A stretch of 5,604 nucleotides of DNA from a bacterium. GTDB lineage: Bacteria > RBG-13-66-14. The notes under the pieces are model-generated. The model was given only the letters and a program-made list of their open reading frames with translations, searched no databases and was not told the origin of the DNA. Shown here piece after piece: positions 5,273 through 5,604 of the stretch. The first letter of the stretch is position 1. Each line of letters opens with the position of its first letter. Location: the NCBI GenBank assembly GCA_026398675.1, contig JAPLSK010000384.1, forward strand, positions 1-5,604. Direction: 5' to 3'. Position numbers and translations under genes: made by a program.

Positions 5273-5604
5273 ATGAGTAACATCGGCTCCTACGACGAGA
5301 GGCTGAAGAATTTTTCCTGGGACATCGCCAAGCGCGAGCTGGGCTGGACCGAGGGCGAGCCGTTGAACATCGGCGCCGTCTGCTCCGACCGGGTCTGCGA
5401 CCGCGGCCTGGGCGATAAAACCGCCCTCGTGTGGGAGGGCTTCGGCGGCAAGCGGGCCTCCTACACCTTCGCGGACCTGCGGGCCCACTCCAACGCCTTC
5501 GCCAAATTCCTCTCCGACCAGGGCCTCGCGCCCGGCGACCGCATCTGCATCTTCATGGACAAGATTCCGAGCCTCTACTTCTCCTTCCTGGGGATTTTGA
5601 AAAT
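5273..5604 (+). CDS. acsA: Acetyl-CoA synthetase, AMP-forming (5' part)
   Basis: The first 110 codons of an acyl-adenylate-forming enzyme, cut by the window's right edge. Full-length members are several hundred residues and make acetyl-CoA from acetate, ATP and CoA through acetyl-AMP. The visible part reads MSNIGSYDERLKNFSWDIAK, then NIGAVCSDRVCDRG (32-45), DKTALVWEG (48-56), SYTFADLRAHSNAFAKFL (63-80) and PGDRICIFMDKIPSLYFSFLG (87-107). This is the usual N-terminal run of the ANL superfamily and looks closest to the acsA-type acetyl-CoA synthetases with short N-termini. The ATP-binding and CoA-binding motifs lie beyond the edge, so substrate choice cannot be confirmed here; a propionyl- or other acyl-CoA synthetase remains possible. 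Start choice is secure from the strong ribosome site. Confidence 0.85.
   Translation, partial: MSNIGSYDERLKNFSWDIAKRELGWTEGEPLNIGAVCSDRVCDRGLGDKTALVWEGFGGKRASYTFADLRAHSNAFAKFLSDQGLAPGDRICIFMDKIPSLYFSFLGILK

Overview
The window is high-GC DNA with high-GC codon choice and short intergenic gaps, from a Gram-negative bacterium. An outer-membrane-type beta-barrel with a signal peptide and a secreted TlpA-type thioredoxin imply two membranes. The barrel resembles a DUF6029-like family that I associate with the Bacteroidetes/Ignavibacteria side and with uncultured candidate phyla. Together with abundant intergenic GC-rich hairpins, this fits an uncultured lineage of that kind. The taxonomic placement is inference only.

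Layout. 8-652 (-): a small ABC ATPase with degenerate ATPase motifs. 653-937: a gap that is largely one copy of a composite hairpin repeat (715-937). 938-2125 (-): a GT4-type glycosyltransferase. 2126-2306: a divergent promoter region with two back-to-back sigma70-like promoters and a leader hairpin. 2307-2813 (+): a TlpA-like thioredoxin. 2918-4522 (+): the beta-barrel protein, whose GTG start is set by a strong ribosome binding site. 4523-4748: a second copy of the composite repeat, inverted relative to the first. 4797-4825: a candidate promoter. 4858-5241 (+): holo-ACP synthase acpS from a TTG start. 5273-5604 (+): the first 110 codons of an AMP-forming acetyl-CoA synthetase, cut by the window edge.

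How the genes may work together. The TlpA-like protein and the barrel form a likely two-gene unit for the cell envelope. The barrel ends with a C-x4-C pair that could be a substrate or partner of the periplasmic thioredoxin (inference). AcpS and acetyl-CoA synthetase are co-directional, 31 bp apart, and could be co-transcribed; they supply pantetheinylated carrier protein and acetyl-CoA. The glycosyltransferase is transcribed away from the envelope pair.

The most unusual structure is the pair of roughly 225-bp composite repeats. They lie in opposite orientation directly after the stop codons of the glycosyltransferase and the barrel, so the whole divergent block sits between long inverted repeats. 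No transposase, integrase, CRISPR array, tRNA or rRNA was seen.
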